Below, in pieces: positions 14,386 through 23,924 of a DNA stretch of 64,000 nucleotides (the stretch's first letter is position 1; every line of letters starts with the position of its first letter). This stretch comes from UBA10324 sp038326325 (GTDB lineage Bacteria > Bacteroidota > Bacteroidia > Chitinophagales > UBA10324). The DNA lies in assembly GCA_038326325.1 (NCBI GenBank), contig JBBQJW010000008.1:88523-152522 (forward strand), read 5' to 3'. The notes under the pieces were generated by a model. The model had not been told where the DNA came from, made no database searches, and saw nothing but the letters and a program-made list of their open reading frames with translations. Made by a program: the position numbers and the translations under genes.

Positions 14386-15759
14386 TTATTCAACAATTTT
14401 TTTATCCTTCAACAAATTATATATAGTTGACTTACCAATACCAAGCTTGTCACCAACCATTTGAATGTTGTTGTCATATTTTGCAAGAAGATGTTTTATG
14501 ATTTTCATTTCATATTCCTTCATGGTTAGTTCTTCACGAGTTAAATTATTGAAGAAATCTTTTCTTCCTGGAAAAATTATATCGTCCGCTTCAATGATGT
14601 TGAAGCTGCTCATTGAAACCGCCAACTCAGTAATTGATTTTAACTCGCGCACATTGCCGGGATAATTATGTTGCAATAATTTTTGTTGCGCATCTGGTGA
14701 AAACTTTTTTAATCCAATTTGATTTTCCTTGCAGAATAATTCCATAAAATATTTCGCAAGCAACAGAATGTCATTCCCTCTTTCGCGCAACGGTGGGAGA
14801 TCAATTTGCAATCCGAGCAAACGATAGTAAAGGTCTTCACGAAAAAGATTTTGTTTTACCTGCTCAAACAAATCCTGGTGCGTACAGGCGATAATCCGGC
14901 AATCGACTTTTATTATTTTATTGGAACCCACTCGACTGACTTCCTTTTCCTGTAGCACCCGAAGCAGTTTTGATTGCAATGCTAAATCCATTTCACCGAT
15001 TTCATCGAGAAGCAATGTTCCGCCATTTGCTTCTTCAAATTTTCCCAATCGCCCCTGAACAGCCCCGGTGAATGCGCCTTTCTCGTGGCCGAACAATTCG
15101 CTTTCGGCTAAATCTTTTGGAATAGCCGCCATGTTAATCGCTACAAAGGGTTTGTCTTTCCGTTTCGAATTAAAGTGAATCGCTTTCGCAACGACCTCTT
15201 TTCCAGTTCCGGTTTCGCCCGTGATACTAATAGTGATATTTGTTTCAGCGGCTTTGTGTATCAGCGAAAAAATATTTTCAATGGGTTCGCTTTTCCCAAT
15301 TATGAAGTTGTTGAAATTGTATTTTGCCTCTACTTCTTTTTCCAGAACCTCAATGCGTGTTTGCAATTGTAAATTCTTTCGGATGTTATTGAAAAGATTA
15401 ATGAGTTTGTCTTTTATGTCAGGAGTTTTAACAATGTAATCATATGCGCCGAGGTGTAACAGTTCAACAGCCGTATCAATTTTTTCCTGCTCGCTGATAA
15501 TTATTACTTCAATGTCGGGATTAATATCTTTTATCTGGCGCAGCATTTTTTCTCCATTAGTATCAGGCAACATATAGTCCAGCGTGATAACATTCGGTTG
15601 CTCGTGCAACGATTTCAATAAATCATTTCCGTTGCTGAATTTCTTTACTGCAAAATCAGGGTTGAGTGTTACAATATAAGCAAGCAAATCGCGATACCAA
15701 TCATCGTCATCTAAAACAAATACTGTAAAATCAATTTTCTCTTCCTTCATTTTCCCCAT
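14386..15759 (-). CDS. NtrC-type sigma-54-dependent response regulator (second)
   Basis: The 457-residue protein has a receiver domain (VLDDDDWYRD; phospho-acceptor Asp in VITLDYMLPD; the usual Lys in YDYIVKTPD). A AAA+ domain follows, with Walker A GETGTGKE near residue 185, intact GAFTGA near 230, Walker B GGTLLLDEIGE and arginine-finger region LFREDLYYRL. The protein ends in a Fis-type helix-turn-helix (NNIQMVGDKLGIGKSTIYNLL). It can therefore activate sigma-54 promoters. Downstream on the same strand order are a lone receiver and a hybrid kinase, so this is one signalling block. MGK versus a start four codons later (MKEEK) is undecided. Confidence 0.92.
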   Translation of the reverse strand: MGKMKEEKIDFTVFVLDDDDWYRDLLAYIVTLNPDFAVKKFSNGNDLLKSLHEQPNVITLDYMLPDTNGEKMLRQIKDINPDIEVIIISEQEKIDTAVELLHLGAYDYIVKTPDIKDKLINLFNNIRKNLQLQTRIEVLEKEVEAKYNFNNFIIGKSEPIENIFSLIHKAAETNITISITGETGTGKEVVAKAIHFNSKRKDKPFVAINMAAIPKDLAESELFGHEKGAFTGAVQGRLGKFEEANGGTLLLDEIGEMDLALQSKLLRVLQEKEVSRVGSNKIIKVDCRIIACTHQDLFEQVKQNLFREDLYYRLLGLQIDLPPLRERGNDILLLAKYFMELFCKENQIGLKKFSPDAQQKLLQHNYPGNVRELKSITELAVSMSSFNIIEADDIIFPGRKDFFNNLTREELTMKEYEMKIIKHLLAKYDNNIQMVGDKLGIGKSTIYNLLKDKKIVE

Positions 15760-15923
15760 TGTTCAAAAATAATGGTTCTGATTTGAAGATTTTTTAATTG
15801 GCAATTTCAGTAGTATAATTTTGGCTAATGCCTTTAAGTATTTTTTTATTTTTTACAGCACCTGATTTTAATCATGGGCTGTAAAAATGTAATGAATAAC
15901 ATAATGGTTTAAACGATTTCTAT

Positions 15924-16301
15924 TCAGGCGAAACCAGAAATGGTTTTTAATTTATCAATAAGAATCTCCATTTCGAATGGCTTAACCAAGTAGCCATCGG
16001 CGCCCAATTTTTCTGCGGCAAGGATCATTTCGTCATCTGCTGATTGCGAAATAATAATCACCGGAAGTTTTTCAACCACATGTTCGGCACGAATGAGATT
16101 GAGCACTTCAAGGCCTGAAAGCCCGGGCATCATAATGTCGAGCAATACTAAGTCTGGTTTATTCTCCTTCATCGAAACCAATGCTTCGAGGCAGTGCGAT
16201 GCGGTGTCAACATCATATCCTCCTTCCCGTAATTTAAAACAAATGAGGTCACGGGTAATGTGGTCATCATCAACAACTAAAATTCTTTTTCTGGTTTTCA
16301 T
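15924..16301 (-). CDS. Single-domain response regulator (CheY-like)
   Basis: The 125-residue protein is a complete receiver domain alone: VVDDDHITRD, phospho-acceptor Asp in LVLLDIMMPG, Ser/Thr position in IIISQSA, and Lys in YLVKPFEME. There is no output domain, so it likely passes phosphate on or binds a partner. The gene lies 23 bp downstream of the hybrid kinase gene and is probably co-transcribed with it. Confidence 0.93.
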   Translation of the reverse strand: MKTRKRILVVDDDHITRDLICFKLREGGYDVDTASHCLEALVSMKENKPDLVLLDIMMPGLSGLEVLNLIRAEHVVEKLPVIIISQSADDEMILAAEKLGADGYLVKPFEMEILIDKLKTISGFA

Positions 16302-16324
16302 GGGTTTGTGATTTAGGTTAATGA

Positions 16325-18949
16325 TTAAATTATTTCAGCAGGATTCAATTTCCCGATTTGTTGTTTCAGTTTTTCTCCTTCGATTTCCAATTCCTTCATT
16401 ACTTCAAGTGTAACGGTTGAAATATTATTTATGATCGGTGCTATTTTTTCGAAAGTTTCATTTTCATCAGCGTAATGCTTTAACAATTTCAACTCGGGAA
16501 TCAGTTTATTTATTTCAAGATAATTGTAGGAAGGAATCATTCGGTGAGCGAGACGCATAATAGTTTCCCAATCTTTTTTTGTTAATGCTTCATTCAGTTT
16601 TTCAAGATTCGATTTATTATTCAGAATAAAGGAATGAATCATATTCAGAATAAATTCAGGATTAGAACCACTCGTTTTATTCAGATAATTTAAACTGTAA
16701 AGAGCGTCTGTTGGATTTTGTTTTAGTGAAATATTTTCATGAGGTGTAACAGAAGTAATTATTTTTTCATTTGAAGAATGAATTAGTAATTGATTCATCT
16801 TTTCAAATAAATCTCTTTCCTTAAATGGTTTGATAAGCACATCATCAAATCCGGCTTCTGTGGGATTATTTAATTGTTCGTGATACAAATTCGCGGTGAG
16901 TGCGAGAATAGGAGAGTGCTTGTTTTCAATCCCAGATTCTGTTTCGCGAATCTTTTGTGCGAGTTCAATTCCACTCATCTCAGGCATTTGAATGTCAAGG
17001 ATTATGATGTCGAAATTCTGTTCTCCATATTTTTCCAATGCTTCCTTTCCGCTTCGAGCTGTCACTACTTTCAATCCCCAATTGTCGAGAATAATTTTTC
17101 CGAGCAACAGATTCATGCTCTCATCGTCAACCAATAAAACAGTTTTGTTTCTTAGCATTTCTAATTTCGTTGCAGGAATTTTTGGAACAGCACTTATTTC
17201 AGGCGCAACAGCATTCAACAGCGGAATCACAATGGTAAAAACAGAACCTTCACCTGTAACACTACTTAAATTCAGCTGACCATTCAGTAAGACGACTAAT
17301 TTTTTACTAATCGCTAAACCTAATCCGGTGCCCCCGTATCGGCGAGTTATATCTGCATCAGCTTGAGTGAATTCTTCAAATATTTTTTCCTGCATCTCTG
17401 TTGGAATCCCTTCTCCTGTATCTCGCACTTCAATTTTTAAATAGGAGAGGTCCCCATATTCTATCAATACACCACAATTAATATCCACACTTCCGGCTTC
17501 AGTAAATTTTATTGCATTACCAACTAAATTCAGCAACACCTGCTTCACACTTACAATGTCTCCTGTCACAAATTCAGGAACATCCTCTTTCACTTTGTAA
17601 GTAAACCATAGATTTTTTTCAGCAGCTTTCTTTTTAAACGATTCAAAAATTTCCATCACTACTTCACGAATCGAAAATGCAACAGCACTATTTTGCATTT
17701 TCCCTGATTCAATTCTTGAAAAATCCAGAATTTGATTTACGATGGATAACAAATGGTCGGATGAATGTTCAATCGCATCAATATATTTTTTCTGTTTCTC
17801 ACTCGCTTTCTCCTTTGATAATTGTTCGGTGAAACCAATAATTGCGTTTAGCGGGGTGCGAATTTCATGACTCATGTTCGCTAGAAATTTTTCTTTCACT
17901 TCAGCAAGATCTTCTGCCTTTTTTCGTTGTGCTTCCAACTCAATACTTAATTCGTTGCTGCGAGCGATATCGGAAATTATCATATAAACAAAAATCAAAG
18001 TAGTGATAATTGCAAGCACTCCAATAATAGCAATGATGTTGCTCGCTTTTCCTGCGCTGTTGTTTGCATCATCTGCCTGAGCTTTTACAATTGCCATTTC
18101 ATTTTCATCTAACGCGTTGATGGCAGTGCGAATGCGGTCCATCAGGTTTTTATCTTCCTGTAACAGCACTAATTCATCAAGCCCCCACACCTGCAATTCC
18201 TTTTTTAAGATTTCATGTTGCTGTTCCAGAATTTGATTTACATCGAGAACACTTAATTTCTTTTTACTCGCAGAAGCTGAGGTTTGATTTTTTGTGGAGG
18301 AAGAAATATTGTTTTCAGAAGAAGTTACAATCGTGGAACCTGTTTTTGAATTATCTGAAGTAAAAATATTCTTTATCCAACTCAGCGCGCCCTTGTTTTT
18401 CTGATTTTGCTGAGGTTTATTAATTTCTTTTAATGAATTATTTATTTTATCCAAGCTATCAACTGTAACAGTTGATTGAAGCATGTTGTAATCATTCAAT
18501 GAGTAGTATGCCGGGCTATATTCTAATTTATTGTTGAATCCATCTTTTCTCTTCTCAATAAAACTATTGAGCACACCTTCTCTTGCTGCAACGAAATGTG
18601 AGATGGTATCGGCTAAAGCAAACTGCGCATCATTATCGTTGGTAAGAAATTTTAATCGTGCAACCTCGTGATGAATGGAATCAGAAATTATTTTAAATGA
18701 ATCGAGATATTTTTCTTCGTGTGTAAGTGTGTACGCACGCATGTTGCTCTCCACTTCCGACAATTCAATTTGCAATTGCCGCGTGCATACTAATTTTTCA
18801 TCGGGTTTCGATAACACATCTAGCGCACCCGTCAGTCTATTTAAACTTGAAAAATTCAGAACAGCCCCAATGGATACAATCAATATTGCCACTCCGAATC
18901 CAAGTACAACTTTTATTTGCGTTTTATTTTTCTTTCTGCTCGTTTCCAT
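16325..18949 (-). CDS. Hybrid sensor histidine kinase with receiver and HPt domains
   Basis: This 874-residue inner-membrane protein has a first membrane segment at about 13-34 and a long extracytoplasmic helical sensor region of CHASE3-like character. A second segment lies at about 305-328. A HisKA domain follows (FLANMSHEIRTPLNAIIGF, phospho-His near 360), then an ATPase domain (NLVGNAIKFTEAG, DTGEGIP, GGTGLGLAISKKLV), a receiver (VLLVDDESMNLLLG near 605, Asp in IIILDIQMPEMSG) and a C-terminal HPt domain with His near 800 (LAHRMIPSYNYLE). All phosphorelay residues are present, so it can run an internal four-step relay to the adjacent lone receiver or an NtrC-type regulator. Confidence 0.94.
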   Translation of the reverse strand: METSRKKNKTQIKVVLGFGVAILIVSIGAVLNFSSLNRLTGALDVLSKPDEKLVCTRQLQIELSEVESNMRAYTLTHEEKYLDSFKIISDSIHHEVARLKFLTNDNDAQFALADTISHFVAAREGVLNSFIEKRKDGFNNKLEYSPAYYSLNDYNMLQSTVTVDSLDKINNSLKEINKPQQNQKNKGALSWIKNIFTSDNSKTGSTIVTSSENNISSSTKNQTSASASKKKLSVLDVNQILEQQHEILKKELQVWGLDELVLLQEDKNLMDRIRTAINALDENEMAIVKAQADDANNSAGKASNIIAIIGVLAIITTLIFVYMIISDIARSNELSIELEAQRKKAEDLAEVKEKFLANMSHEIRTPLNAIIGFTEQLSKEKASEKQKKYIDAIEHSSDHLLSIVNQILDFSRIESGKMQNSAVAFSIREVVMEIFESFKKKAAEKNLWFTYKVKEDVPEFVTGDIVSVKQVLLNLVGNAIKFTEAGSVDINCGVLIEYGDLSYLKIEVRDTGEGIPTEMQEKIFEEFTQADADITRRYGGTGLGLAISKKLVVLLNGQLNLSSVTGEGSVFTIVIPLLNAVAPEISAVPKIPATKLEMLRNKTVLLVDDESMNLLLGKIILDNWGLKVVTARSGKEALEKYGEQNFDIIILDIQMPEMSGIELAQKIRETESGIENKHSPILALTANLYHEQLNNPTEAGFDDVLIKPFKERDLFEKMNQLLIHSSNEKIITSVTPHENISLKQNPTDALYSLNYLNKTSGSNPEFILNMIHSFILNNKSNLEKLNEALTKKDWETIMRLAHRMIPSYNYLEINKLIPELKLLKHYADENETFEKIAPIINNISTVTLEVMKELEIEGEKLKQQIGKLNPAEII

Positions 18950-19127
18950 GACAAAATATTTTTCTCAAATTAAAAAATTAACACGGGCTTTAAAAAAAAA
19001 TTATATAAAAAAACCTTCCCATAATAAGCGCAAGCTTTTTACGGGAAGGAAGTAGAGGTCATTATTTCAAATCTATTTTCTGTTTCAGTTCACACATAAC
19101 CGTTACATTTTTGCCAAATCACTTATC

Positions 19128-20102
19128 TTATTTCAATTCGAATTTCTGATTTGAAATCAGGTAACCATCCTGATAAACTTCAGCAGTGTATGTTCCCGAA
19201 GTTAACCCACCTTTCTGAGTCCAGTGCATGCACATGTCTTTAGTAGTTTGCGCGTAATCAAAAGTAGAAGCAAAGGTGAATTCTTTTTGTTCGCTGTTCA
19301 CCACTGTGTTAAAAACACCTGAACCTTTTGATTCATCCATCAGTACTTTTCCATCGGCATCAACAATTCGTACGAAGTAAGTTTTGCTTCCTTTTTCGGC
19401 AACTTTATTTTCAGGAACAGTGAAACACACTCTAAGTTGGTCAGTTTTATTTGCTTTGTAAGTCACAATTTCTTTGCCTGAACCTCTCATGAAAGTACCA
19501 CTGGCTGCAAAGTTTTGCGGAATAAGCAATGATGCAATAGTCACTTTTGTATTGAGTTCAGTGTTTACTGTTTTCAAATCGTTATAGGCAACATTTGTTA
19601 CATTGATAACTCTAGTCAAAGAATCCTTTTGTACACCGAGTGTTACATTTTCTTTTTGCAATGCATCCACTTTCTGATTCAGGTCAGTTACGATTACTGC
19701 AAGCTCATCTAAATGTTTTTTGTAATCAGCATCGCTCATATGACGAAGTTTTTTCTCCTTCGCGAGATTCGCCTGTAATCCAATAACAATGTTTTCCTGC
19801 TTGGATAACATACTATCTAACTCAGCATTTTTGCCTTTATAAGATTCAAGTTCTGCCAGTGTTGCAGTGTATTTTGAATCAAGGTCGGTGTAACGGGTTT
19901 CAGACTCAATAACTTTTGTATTGAGTGCAACAATGTTGTTTCCTTTATTTGTGTTGTCGGCAAAAAGATATATACCTGTTCCGAGCAGTGCAGTAATTGC
20001 CATTAGCATGAAAATAGTTGCTCCGCTGGTTTTCTTTTTTACAGTAGGTGATTTCACCTCGGTGTAACCTTCTGTTAAGGGGTTGAATTTTTGGTCGTTC
20101 AT
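19128..20102 (-). CDS. Membrane-anchored coiled-coil protein, unknown function
   Basis: The 324-residue protein has a short cytoplasmic N-terminus, one membrane segment (about residues 28-48, GATIFMLMAITALLGTGIYLF) and a coiled coil of about 120 residues (55-180). A beta-rich C-terminal domain (about 195-324) ends it, including MRGSGKEIVTYKANKTDQLRVCFTVPENKVAEKGSKTYFVRIVDADGKVL. The C-terminal domain looks extracytoplasmic. I do not recognise the family. It stands alone between the kinase gene and the Bat operon. Confidence 0.75.
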   Translation of the reverse strand: MNDQKFNPLTEGYTEVKSPTVKKKTSGATIFMLMAITALLGTGIYLFADNTNKGNNIVALNTKVIESETRYTDLDSKYTATLAELESYKGKNAELDSMLSKQENIVIGLQANLAKEKKLRHMSDADYKKHLDELAVIVTDLNQKVDALQKENVTLGVQKDSLTRVINVTNVAYNDLKTVNTELNTKVTIASLLIPQNFAASGTFMRGSGKEIVTYKANKTDQLRVCFTVPENKVAEKGSKTYFVRIVDADGKVLMDESKGSGVFNTVVNSEQKEFTFASTFDYAQTTKDMCMHWTQKGGLTSGTYTAEVYQDGYLISNQKFELK

Positions 20103-20318
20103 GATTTGGAATTTTATTTTAAGAAAAAATTAATTTCGTTTCTATCTACATATTCAACGATGTGCCAACAACCCAATCACTTGTCAATCTTTGAATTTCA
20201 CCTGAAAAACAGGATTTTTTTCTGGAAATATTTTTTTTCTGAAAATATTTTTCCCGATTCAGGAAAATTTTTCCAGCAAATGGAAAAATTAATTGTGATA
20301 CAGATTTTATAAATAGTA

Positions 20319-21989
20319 CTACCAGGTTTTGCCCGATTTTTTTCTTCTTACAGATTGCTGCTTCTCATTTTTAAGAGTGCCAGTTTCTGATTGCGCGAGT
20401 GATTGCAATAATTTTTTCAAGTCTTCCGGGGGCATATTCTGATTCTCAAGCTGAGGTTTTTTCTTTTCTTCTTTTTTAGCAGGTGAGGGGTTAGATATTT
20501 CTTGCTTCGGTTTTTGATTACCCGAAAGCTTTGCAATTGCATAAGCGAGATTATATCGCGCCTCTTCATCATTCGGATTAAGTTTCAGTGCACTTTTATA
20601 TGCTGTAACACACATGGCTAAATTTCCCATTGATAAATAACAATTCCCGATATTGAATTGCGTCTGTTCATTCATCTCATTTGAAACAGGTGTTGAAATG
20701 TATTCGGTATATTTTTTTATAGCTTCATCATATTTTTTCAATTGATAAAATGAATTGGCAGAATTGAAAATGGCTAATGAATATTGATGTGCCTTATCAT
20801 TTTTGATTGCAGTTTGAAAATAGTTTAATGCCGATAAAAAATCTTTTTGATAATAAAGCTGATTTCCTTTTTCAATTAACTCTGCTGGAGTTTGTGCAGT
20901 TGCGATTTTTGCGGAAGCGAGATAATAGATTGTAATAAAAAGTAAAAAACTTTTCATCGTTTTCGATTTTGGTTTGAAGGAAAACCAATTTTGTTTTTTA
21001 CTGCTAAGGAATAATTCAATCACTAACAATAAAAGTGCAGCAAACAAAAAATATTGAAATCGTGATTCGTATTCCGTAAAAAGATTTTCGTCACATTGAT
21101 TTATTTTGATTGCCTCCAAACGACTCGCTACCTTTGCAACGGATTTTTTCATTTCAGAATTCGCCTGAACAAAAACACCTTTTGTTTCATTCGCAAGTGT
21201 TTTCAAAATTGAAGAATTCATTTTTGTAACTACTGTAACACCCTTCTCATCACGCAGATAGGAAACTTCATTGTTTGAATTTATAATTGGAATTGTGGAA
21301 CCTTGTTCTGTTCCGATAGCAACCGAGCAAATCGTGATGTGCTGGTCACTTGCTGTTTTCAAAGCATCTGTTACAGCCGCTTCATGGTCTTCACCATCAG
21401 ACAGAATCAATATTGCCTTGTAACGATTTTGATTTTCAGGTAAAGATTTTACGGCTTCAGAAATTGCTGCACCAATATCGGAACCTTCTTCAGGTGCATT
21501 TTCTTCCGATGCAACCGAGATCAACATTTGAACAGCGGCATGGTCTGGGGTTAATGGCAATTGTAAAAAAGGCGCACCTGCAAATGTGACAACCGAAATC
21601 CTGTCGTCAGGGAAACGATTAATCAGTCGCGAGGCAAATTGTTTTGCAAAGGTTAGCCGGTCAAGTGTAACATCTTTCGCCAGCATTGAATTTGAAACAT
21701 CCAACACAATCGCCAAATCAATTCCCTGATGATTTACTTTTTTACTGTCACTCCCAAATTGAAAATTTGCATAGCCCGAAATGATAAGTGCAAGAGAAAC
21801 AGCAACAAAAATAAATTTCAATATGTGGTTTGTCCTTGAGTAATCAGGAAAAAGTTTTTCGACAACAGCTTCTTCACCGAATTTGTTGATTGCTTTTTTT
21901 CTCCATCGCAGATACCACATGAAAACCGCAATCACTATTAGAAGCAGCAGCAATAAATTAAGATGAGTTGGATATTCGAACCGATACAT
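20319..21989 (-). CDS. BatB-BatC fusion: VWA domain plus TPR protein
   Basis: The 556-residue product joins two normally separate Bat proteins. Residues 1-330 are BatB: two N-terminal membrane segments, a VWA domain with the MIDAS motif DVSNS and ILSDGED, and a third membrane segment near 315-330. From about residue 345 a second signal-peptide-like segment begins (MKSFLLFITIYYLASAKIATAQ). TPR repeats follow (ALNYFQTAIKND, AIKKYTEYI, CVTAYKSALKLNPNDEEARYNLAYAI) and then a Lys/Pro/Glu-rich tail, as in BatC. An in-frame ATG at the start of the BatC part (about 20957) could allow separate translation. It lies next to batA with a 1-bp gap. Confidence 0.88.
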   Translation of the reverse strand: MYRFEYPTHLNLLLLLLIVIAVFMWYLRWRKKAINKFGEEAVVEKLFPDYSRTNHILKFIFVAVSLALIISGYANFQFGSDSKKVNHQGIDLAIVLDVSNSMLAKDVTLDRLTFAKQFASRLINRFPDDRISVVTFAGAPFLQLPLTPDHAAVQMLISVASEENAPEEGSDIGAAISEAVKSLPENQNRYKAILILSDGEDHEAAVTDALKTASDQHITICSVAIGTEQGSTIPIINSNNEVSYLRDEKGVTVVTKMNSSILKTLANETKGVFVQANSEMKKSVAKVASRLEAIKINQCDENLFTEYESRFQYFLFAALLLLVIELFLSSKKQNWFSFKPKSKTMKSFLLFITIYYLASAKIATAQTPAELIEKGNQLYYQKDFLSALNYFQTAIKNDKAHQYSLAIFNSANSFYQLKKYDEAIKKYTEYISTPVSNEMNEQTQFNIGNCYLSMGNLAMCVTAYKSALKLNPNDEEARYNLAYAIAKLSGNQKPKQEISNPSPAKKEEKKKPQLENQNMPPEDLKKLLQSLAQSETGTLKNEKQQSVRRKKSGKTW

Positions 21990-21990
21990 A

Positions 21991-22971
21991 TCAGGGAAAG
22001 GTTTTTAAAAATGAATATCTCAAAAACAGTTCTAATAAAATTGCGAGAGCGGCAATTAATGCAAATAAAAAAAAATATTCTTCGTTGCGTTGAAAAACTG
22101 TTACATCTACTTTTGTTTTTTCGAGGTGGTTTATTTCATCATAAATTGTTGCAAGTGCCTTTTCATTTTCTGCTCTGAAATATTTTCCATTTGTTTGAGC
22201 AGCAACCTGCATCAATAACCCTTCGCCGCCATTACTGAATGAATTTTGTAAACTGTCTTGGGAAGTTGCTGCATGTAGCGGTGGAATCTGAATTCCGATT
22301 GTGTAAACCCTAATACCAGCAGCGAGTGCTAATTGCCCTGCTGTAACAGGTTTAATTTTCCCCATGTTGTTTTCACCATCTGTAACAAGAATTATTGTTT
22401 TAGATTTTCCTTTTGTTTCATATAGATGACCAACTGCGGTTCCAAGCCCCATTCCTATCGCTGTGCCGTTTGCAATGTCACTGACTTTTACACCCATTAA
22501 AATATTTTGCAAAACGCGATGGTCAATCGTTATCGGGCAAGCGGTATATGCCTGCGATGCAAACAGTACCAAACCAATTCTGTCGTTCGGTCGCCGTGCA
22601 ATGAATGAGTCGAGCACCACTTTCGCGGCTTCCATCCGGTTTGGTTTAAAATCTTTTTGCATCATGCTTCCGCTAACATCCATCACGAGCATAATGTCAA
22701 TGCCTTCTGAATTTACTGACTTTATACTGAACGATTGTTGGGGGCGCGCCAATGCTACACACAAAAATAAAATCGCAATCATGCGTAATACAAATAATAA
22801 ATGTTGTAAAGTAGTGAGCGAAAAAGAACTTTCGCGCTTCAGGGTATTAGTAGACGAAAGCAGAATTGATGGTTGTTGCGAGCGATGCTTCCATACATAC
22901 CACGCAATGCAAAGCGGAATTAAATTCAGCAGCCACAGAAAATTTATATTGACAAATTCAAATGGCATCAT
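21991..22971 (-). CDS. batA: BatA: VWA-domain membrane protein
   Basis: The 326-residue protein has two N-terminal membrane segments (about 8-27 and 57-77) and a VWA domain with a complete MIDAS (DVSGSM, then a Thr in the NGTAIGMGLGTA region, then DGENN). One C-terminal membrane segment (about 305-322) ends it. BatA is part of the Bacteroides aerotolerance group. It is encoded between the BatB-BatC fusion and an accessory membrane protein and overlaps the latter by 14 bp, so translation is coupled. Confidence 0.9.
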   Translation of the reverse strand: MMPFEFVNINFLWLLNLIPLCIAWYVWKHRSQQPSILLSSTNTLKRESSFSLTTLQHLLFVLRMIAILFLCVALARPQQSFSIKSVNSEGIDIMLVMDVSGSMMQKDFKPNRMEAAKVVLDSFIARRPNDRIGLVLFASQAYTACPITIDHRVLQNILMGVKVSDIANGTAIGMGLGTAVGHLYETKGKSKTIILVTDGENNMGKIKPVTAGQLALAAGIRVYTIGIQIPPLHAATSQDSLQNSFSNGGEGLLMQVAAQTNGKYFRAENEKALATIYDEINHLEKTKVDVTVFQRNEEYFFLFALIAALAILLELFLRYSFLKTFP

Positions 22972-23920
22972 CCTTATTTTTCTTTTCGGTTTGGGTGGTT
23001 TTATTTACGAATTCAACAGCAGTATTCATTGCCGATTTATTTTCATCAAATGATGGATTGACTTTTGCGAACTTTACTAAATCGGCTAAGTGAAAATCAC
23101 TTGCAAGCCGTTCGAGAATTATTGGGTCTTTAATTTTTTCATGGAGATAAGAAATAATTTTGGCAGATGTGTTTTCAAATGCAGCAACATTAAAATTCGA
23201 TTCAATGTATTCGCGTAATATTTCTGTGAGTCGCACATAGTACAATTCAATATTTTGTTGCTGAAGATTTTCGTTCTCCAATTGTTTTAATTTCTCTAAT
23301 GTGGTTTGAGAAGATATTTTTTTACCTGTTGCTGTTACAGTTTTTCGTTTTCTTCTTTTTAAAATAAAATAACCGGTGGCACAAATGAGAATGGTATTTC
23401 CGAACAAAAGATAAATGAGCATATTGTCTTTTTTCTTTTCAACTTCAACCAACAGATTCGGTTTTATTCCTTTGAAAGCTTTGGTTGTATCTACTGTAAC
23501 AGAAGTGACTGCAATTACCAATGAATTGCTAAAGACAGAATCCTTTTTATTTTTTTCGTCTATATAATAGAAACATAACGATGGAATGAGCAACGCACCT
23601 GTATCAAAAGTGGTGAGCGTGAAAGTTTTGTTTTCAGTAATAAAATCCTTTTGAGATACCGTATCTGTTTTTGTTTCTGAAAGTTTTTGAAAATTTATTG
23701 AAAGTGAATCCGATTGATTCCAATTGAAATTTATTTTATAAGGATGAGCGATGGAAACATGAACTGGAATCCATTCTCCAATCCGATATGAAGTTGAATC
23801 TAAAGTTGCTTTGATAAAAATTTTTTGTGCGGAAGAAAAATGCGGAGCAGTAATAATCAGAATTACTGTTACAGTGAAAATGAATGGCGATAAATATTTC
23901 CGTTGTTGATTTCTATTCAT
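22958..23920 (-). CDS. Bat operon membrane protein with extracytoplasmic beta domain
   Basis: The 320-residue protein has a signal peptide (ILIITAPHFSSAQ), a beta-sandwich-like region (about 35-165, BatD-like in style: IFIKATLDSTSYRIGEWIPVHVSIAHPY) and a membrane segment (about 170-190). A basic cytoplasmic tail with helices follows, including ELYYVRLTEILREYIESNFNV. This is the protein regularly found between DUF58 and BatA genes in Bacteroidota. It resembles a shortened BatD/DUF4381-type protein. Function beyond the Bat system is unknown. Confidence 0.75.
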   Translation of the reverse strand: MNRNQQRKYLSPFIFTVTVILIITAPHFSSAQKIFIKATLDSTSYRIGEWIPVHVSIAHPYKINFNWNQSDSLSINFQKLSETKTDTVSQKDFITENKTFTLTTFDTGALLIPSLCFYYIDEKNKKDSVFSNSLVIAVTSVTVDTTKAFKGIKPNLLVEVEKKKDNMLIYLLFGNTILICATGYFILKRRKRKTVTATGKKISSQTTLEKLKQLENENLQQQNIELYYVRLTEILREYIESNFNVAAFENTSAKIISYLHEKIKDPIILERLASDFHLADLVKFAKVNPSFDENKSAMNTAVEFVNKTTQTEKKNKDDAI

Positions 23921-23924
23921 CGGG

